Positions 60,991 to 64,000 of a DNA stretch of 64,000 nucleotides are shown here, piece by piece. Made by a program: the position numbers and the translations under genes. How positions within the stretch are numbered: the first letter of the stretch is position 1; each line of letters begins with the position of its first letter. Location: the NCBI GenBank assembly GCA_033030425.1, contig JAUFSD010000015.1, positions 496,001 to 560,000 of the forward strand. Reading direction: 5' to 3'. The notes beneath the pieces were generated by a model. The model saw only the letters and a program-made list of their open reading frames with translations, was not told the DNA's origin and searched no databases. Origin of the DNA: Verpa conica (lineage: Eukaryota; Ascomycota; Pezizomycetes; Pezizales; Morchellaceae).

Positions 60991-61602
60991 ATGTCTACTA
61001 CTGAGAACGGAAAGCCAATGACAAACGGCGAGACACCCACCTACAAGTCGCTCGACCACCTTGCATCTTACCCGATAATCTCTGATTCCATCTCAACATT
61101 CAAAGGCTACCCACTATGCCAGCGCTCCATTGATATCACACACTCCGCATGGAGCACATTCATTGCACCCCTATCACCATACCTTTCCAAGGCCGCACCC
61201 TACGTCACCCGTGCTGACGACCTCGCTGAAAGTGGTCTCGGCAAGCTCGAGGAACGCTTTCCTATTGTCAAGGAGCCTACTGAGAATATCAAGAACTCGG
61301 TTGTTGGCGCTGTTGGGTATCCACGGAAGCTTGTAGGCGAGGTATATGTTCGTGGGTCAGACTTTGCGAAGGACTTTGCCAAGGAAACCAAGGAATACGT
61401 CTTCAATGTCTACGATGACGAGCTCAGCAGACAAGATACTGCTGAGAAGAAGGGTGGATACATTCCCATGGCAAAGGCTGGTGTCTCGACGGGATTTGTA
61501 GTGAGTTCGGAGTTGATGAGCGCGATTGCGTCTTATCTAGGTAGTAAGAAAGCCCAGGCCAATGGCAAAGTTGACCAGATTAAGAAGGAAATGAAGAAAT
61601 AG
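60991..61602 (+). CDS. CAP20/MPL1-type fungal perilipin
   Basis: Single-exon frame of 203 aa starting MSTTENGKPMTNGETPTYKS. Family blocks are SYPIISDSISTFKGYPLCQR, YVTRADDLAESGLGKLEERF and PIVKEPTENIKNSVVGAVGY, followed by EYVFNVYDDEL. These are the signature of fungal perilipins such as Colletotrichum CAP20 and Metarhizium MPL1. These proteins coat lipid droplets and affect turgor and appressorium function in pathogens. The amphipathic repeat structure and length (about 180-200 aa) fit. A long CT-rich leader with a probable intron suggests strong expression. The C-terminal Lys-rich tail (KVDQIKKEMKK) is normal for the group. Confidence 0.92.
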   Translation: MSTTENGKPMTNGETPTYKSLDHLASYPIISDSISTFKGYPLCQRSIDITHSAWSTFIAPLSPYLSKAAPYVTRADDLAESGLGKLEERFPIVKEPTENIKNSVVGAVGYPRKLVGEVYVRGSDFAKDFAKETKEYVFNVYDDELSRQDTAEKKGGYIPMAKAGVSTGFVVSSELMSAIASYLGSKKAQANGKVDQIKKEMKK

Positions 61603-63825
61603 GGGCTCCCTTTAGCCTTCTATTTCCCTCTATTCCCTTTTGTCTACTTTCTTACCTTTCCTAATGTACTTTTCTACGCTGTCCGGTGTTAATAAGCTGT
61701 CTACACTGTTATTGCGCATTCTGTTGTGGAGGTTGTGGGGGGTTTTCTGCTTTTGGGAGCCTGGGTCTTAGCGGTCTTTCCTATTATCTTGTTCTGTTAT
61801 TTTACAAAGGTGACCAGAACAGACTGTCCCTTGTTTTTCTATTGGGAAGATGGCATGCCAATAGATGCTTGTCGTGTCTTTCCTTTTCGTTTTCAGGGAC
61901 GCATTAATAGAATTGGTTCGTGCTTTATCCAATTTCCAAGTATCCTCATCTTGACAAATCTATTCCTAGACACTTAGAAAATCAGTTTTCTTACGAGTTG
62001 CCATTCCAAACCCTCCCTCGGCTTGACTTTTTGTAGGTGTATCTATGCCGGCTGGAAAAGTGGAAGGAAGGAATCTCTAAAGCGGCCAGGGTTAGGTCAG
62101 GGTCTGCTTCCTTTCAGGTGCCCGGTCTGATCGAACCTAAAAGCTGTAGCTTGTGGCGTGAAACTCGAGATCGGGGTACTGCGATTTAGTATTATCAAAC
62201 AAGTGATGCCTGTATGCCGTAGGCTCCCGTGGTACACGCATCACTGATCGATTGCAGACACACTTGAGAATGGCAAAAAGCAATTGTCGAAGAGCGGGGT
62301 TCATAATAGCTATTGTTATTGGCTGTATTTCCCTGAAGCACAACTGTCAAGAGTCTGGTGTTGCACTGCTTTAGACAAGACAGGAAACGATGTGTTTGGC
62401 TAGGTCGCCTACCCATCAACACTTTCCTACTATACTAGTAAGGACAGCTCTCCCCTATCCTTTTTACAGTCGCCGGTCAGTATCTTGGGCTTGGCGGCCC
62501 AGGTGTTATCTTGATTGGGGTATATCTGACGCCCCTGCTTTGTCTATCACAGCTTTTGTTGTTTCTACATAAGAGTACCAACCAAAAGATTGTTTCTATC
62601 ACGGCGGAGTATCACAACTCCGCTGCCTCTGCATATACCCACAGAAAAAAGCAAATATCTAACTGAGCAAAGAAAAAACTCGTAAAGTACTAAACAGATG
62701 ACTAGAGGGTATCCAATCCCTTATCAACACTAAGCCTAGCTCGTTTCGCAGAATATGACCAGTGGAAGGAACTCGCCTGCCCCTCCAAGTCATCTAGGCT
62801 CTTGGAAACCAATACCAAATACTACCCATAGGCCTTGCAGATACAATAGTGCAAATTGAGCTCGTGACTTACACTAATGCCGGGGAAATCTTTAGATCTC
62901 ATTCTAAGCCCGAGGGCTTTAGAAGTCATGTTTGTTTTATCACATTTAAAAGCCATGTCTCTTCTAATTCTTTGTTTTTGCTATGTACTCTACATCAAAG
63001 GTGCAAAAGGATATGCAGAGAATTTTTTTCCTAGGCTCTACTAAATATCGCAGGGTCAACAACTTCGGCAACCTTACAGACTTCCCGGAAAAAGTAAAAT
63101 CAATATTTTATCTCATAACAAGTCATCAAGAAAAACTAGAGGCTGAAGAAGTTTCAGGTTCCTACTTATGAGTGATAGAGACTGGCTGCTGCCTTGATCT
63201 TATATCAAAAAAATAAAAATATATATCTGATAATGATGATATGTTGCATATGTCTTTACCCCAAGGGACAGACTCATGAATCATCACTCGGGAAGAGTCA
63301 GATTTAAGGTTATTTACGTCATTTCTTCGTACAGCCTGATCGCAAGCGACATGTAGTTTCCCTGGGGTTACTGGCTCTAGGCAGCATACCTCATGTTGTC
63401 CTTAGTAATTAACCTGCAAGCTGCAAGTTTGGCAGTCATAAGGCAAGTGTTGGCACTTTGACGCGAAGTACGCACCTCCCATTGTAGATGAGGGAAGGTG
63501 TCACTAATCTTGCCGTTGCTCATAGATACCCAACTTCCACTCGGACAATTGGTACACAAAACCTCCCGAAGTGGGGGCCACGATGACAGCGACGATCAAG
63601 ATCCTGGAGGCTTGGCGCATCTGTGCGTGGCATCACTGACCTCGTCCCCTTAGTAAAGAACAGACTGGTTTTTTCTCCTCCTCTACCCTTCTGCTAATAT
63701 CCAAGCCCGGATGAGAGTCTAATCAGAACTTCATACACAAGTAAGGGAGCATGCAGTACCAGTTATAAAGACAGTGAGCTTTACTAATTCACATATAGAA
63801 CAGACCCCTGTCCCACTTCAACACT
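61603..63825. other. Intergenic region
   Basis: About 2.2 kb without a supported gene. It starts with the T-rich perilipin 3' UTR, where overlapping frames at 61686-61977 are hydrophobic by composition only. A minus-strand B-box-like GGTTCGATC near 62132 has no A-box at the proper distance. Confidence 0.5.
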
Positions 63826-64000
63826 ATGCCCCTCCTCAGCTTTCCAAACGAGCTGCTTCTCATGATCGCAAAGGAGCTTGATAAGCCGAGGGATATCAGC
63901 TCCCTACTACAGACAAATCACCGTTTTGCCTATCTCTTAACACCAGTACTCAACGACATCGCACTTTGGGCCAAACACTATAAGGAGGCTGCACTATTCT
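63826..64000 (+). CDS. F-box protein, N-terminal fragment cut by the window edge
   Basis: An ATG at 63826 opens a frame to the right edge: MPLLSFPNELLLMIAKELDK, then PRDISSLLQTNHRFAYLLTP and VLNDIALWAKHYKEAALF. The pattern LxxLPxEL..IA..L....D...L..TN..F..LL is an F-box (about residues 3-45). In Pezizomycetes and other filamentous fungi this exact N-terminus usually precedes ankyrin repeats, making SCF ubiquitin-ligase adaptors. The ankyrin part is outside the window, so that half is a prediction. Confidence 0.75.
   Translation, partial: MPLLSFPNELLLMIAKELDKPRDISSLLQTNHRFAYLLTPVLNDIALWAKHYKEAALF

Noticed and set aside
1..64000. CRISPR arrays, operons, bacterial ribosome-binding sites, rRNA genes
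   Set aside because: None is visible. The spliced genes and protein content are eukaryotic (fungal), so prokaryotic features are not expected.

Overview
The window looks like nuclear DNA of a filamentous ascomycete, most plausibly a Pezizomycete (cup-fungus, truffle or morel lineage). Genes have short introns of about 46-240 nt with GTATGT/GTAAGT-type donors, CTAAC/CTAAT branch points and TAG/CAG acceptors. The protein set is fungal: Nop15, Scn1-like TatD, Arp10/RO-7, a BAF60-type SWIB protein, Rpn6, eL27, Pin1/Ess1 and a CAP20-type perilipin. Genes are widely spaced, with 1-4 kb gaps that hold small transposon relics. The lineage is an inference; no rRNA or mitochondrial marker is present.

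Layout. 1-8.5 kb: a truncated minus-strand gene, nop15, a TatD/Scn1-like hydrolase, a gap with a tRNA-derived SINE, and a Cys-rich F-box-like protein. 8.5-12.9 kb: gene-poor. 12.9-20.6 kb: a small unknown gene, arp10 (minus), a gap with a 35-bp hairpin insertion, a SWI/SNF SWIB subunit (minus) and a 145-aa unknown. 20.6-25 kb: gene-poor, with a 365-bp MITE, a 29-bp SINE stub and a possibly decayed reading frame. 25-30.3 kb: a stomatin-like protein, a KEN-box protein and a Cys-containing unknown (minus). 32-38.1 kb: a small unknown, rpn6, a membrane SDR (minus) and eL27 (minus). 40.2-47.6 kb: a 2,461-residue coiled-coil repeat protein. 51.3-56.6 kb: an eight-exon redox fusion. 57.3-61.6 kb: pin1 and a perilipin. 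The right edge cuts an F-box gene.

The most striking gene is the fusion at 51295-56553 (1,609 aa). It joins an indoleamine-2,3-dioxygenase-like heme domain, a cytochrome-P450-reductase-type FAD/NAD(P)H module without an FMN domain, a cytochrome b5 domain with both heme histidines 24 residues apart, and a helical plus low-complexity tail. Cytochrome b5 and P450 reductase are known electron donors to IDO, so the order reads as one self-sufficient dioxygenase chain.

Most other genes are housekeeping and form no pathway cluster. Exon structures were worked out by eye from splice signals and reading frame. They are well constrained where a conserved protein guides them (eL27, Pin1, Rpn6, stomatin, SWIB, Arp10, SDR, the fusion) and less so for unknown proteins.
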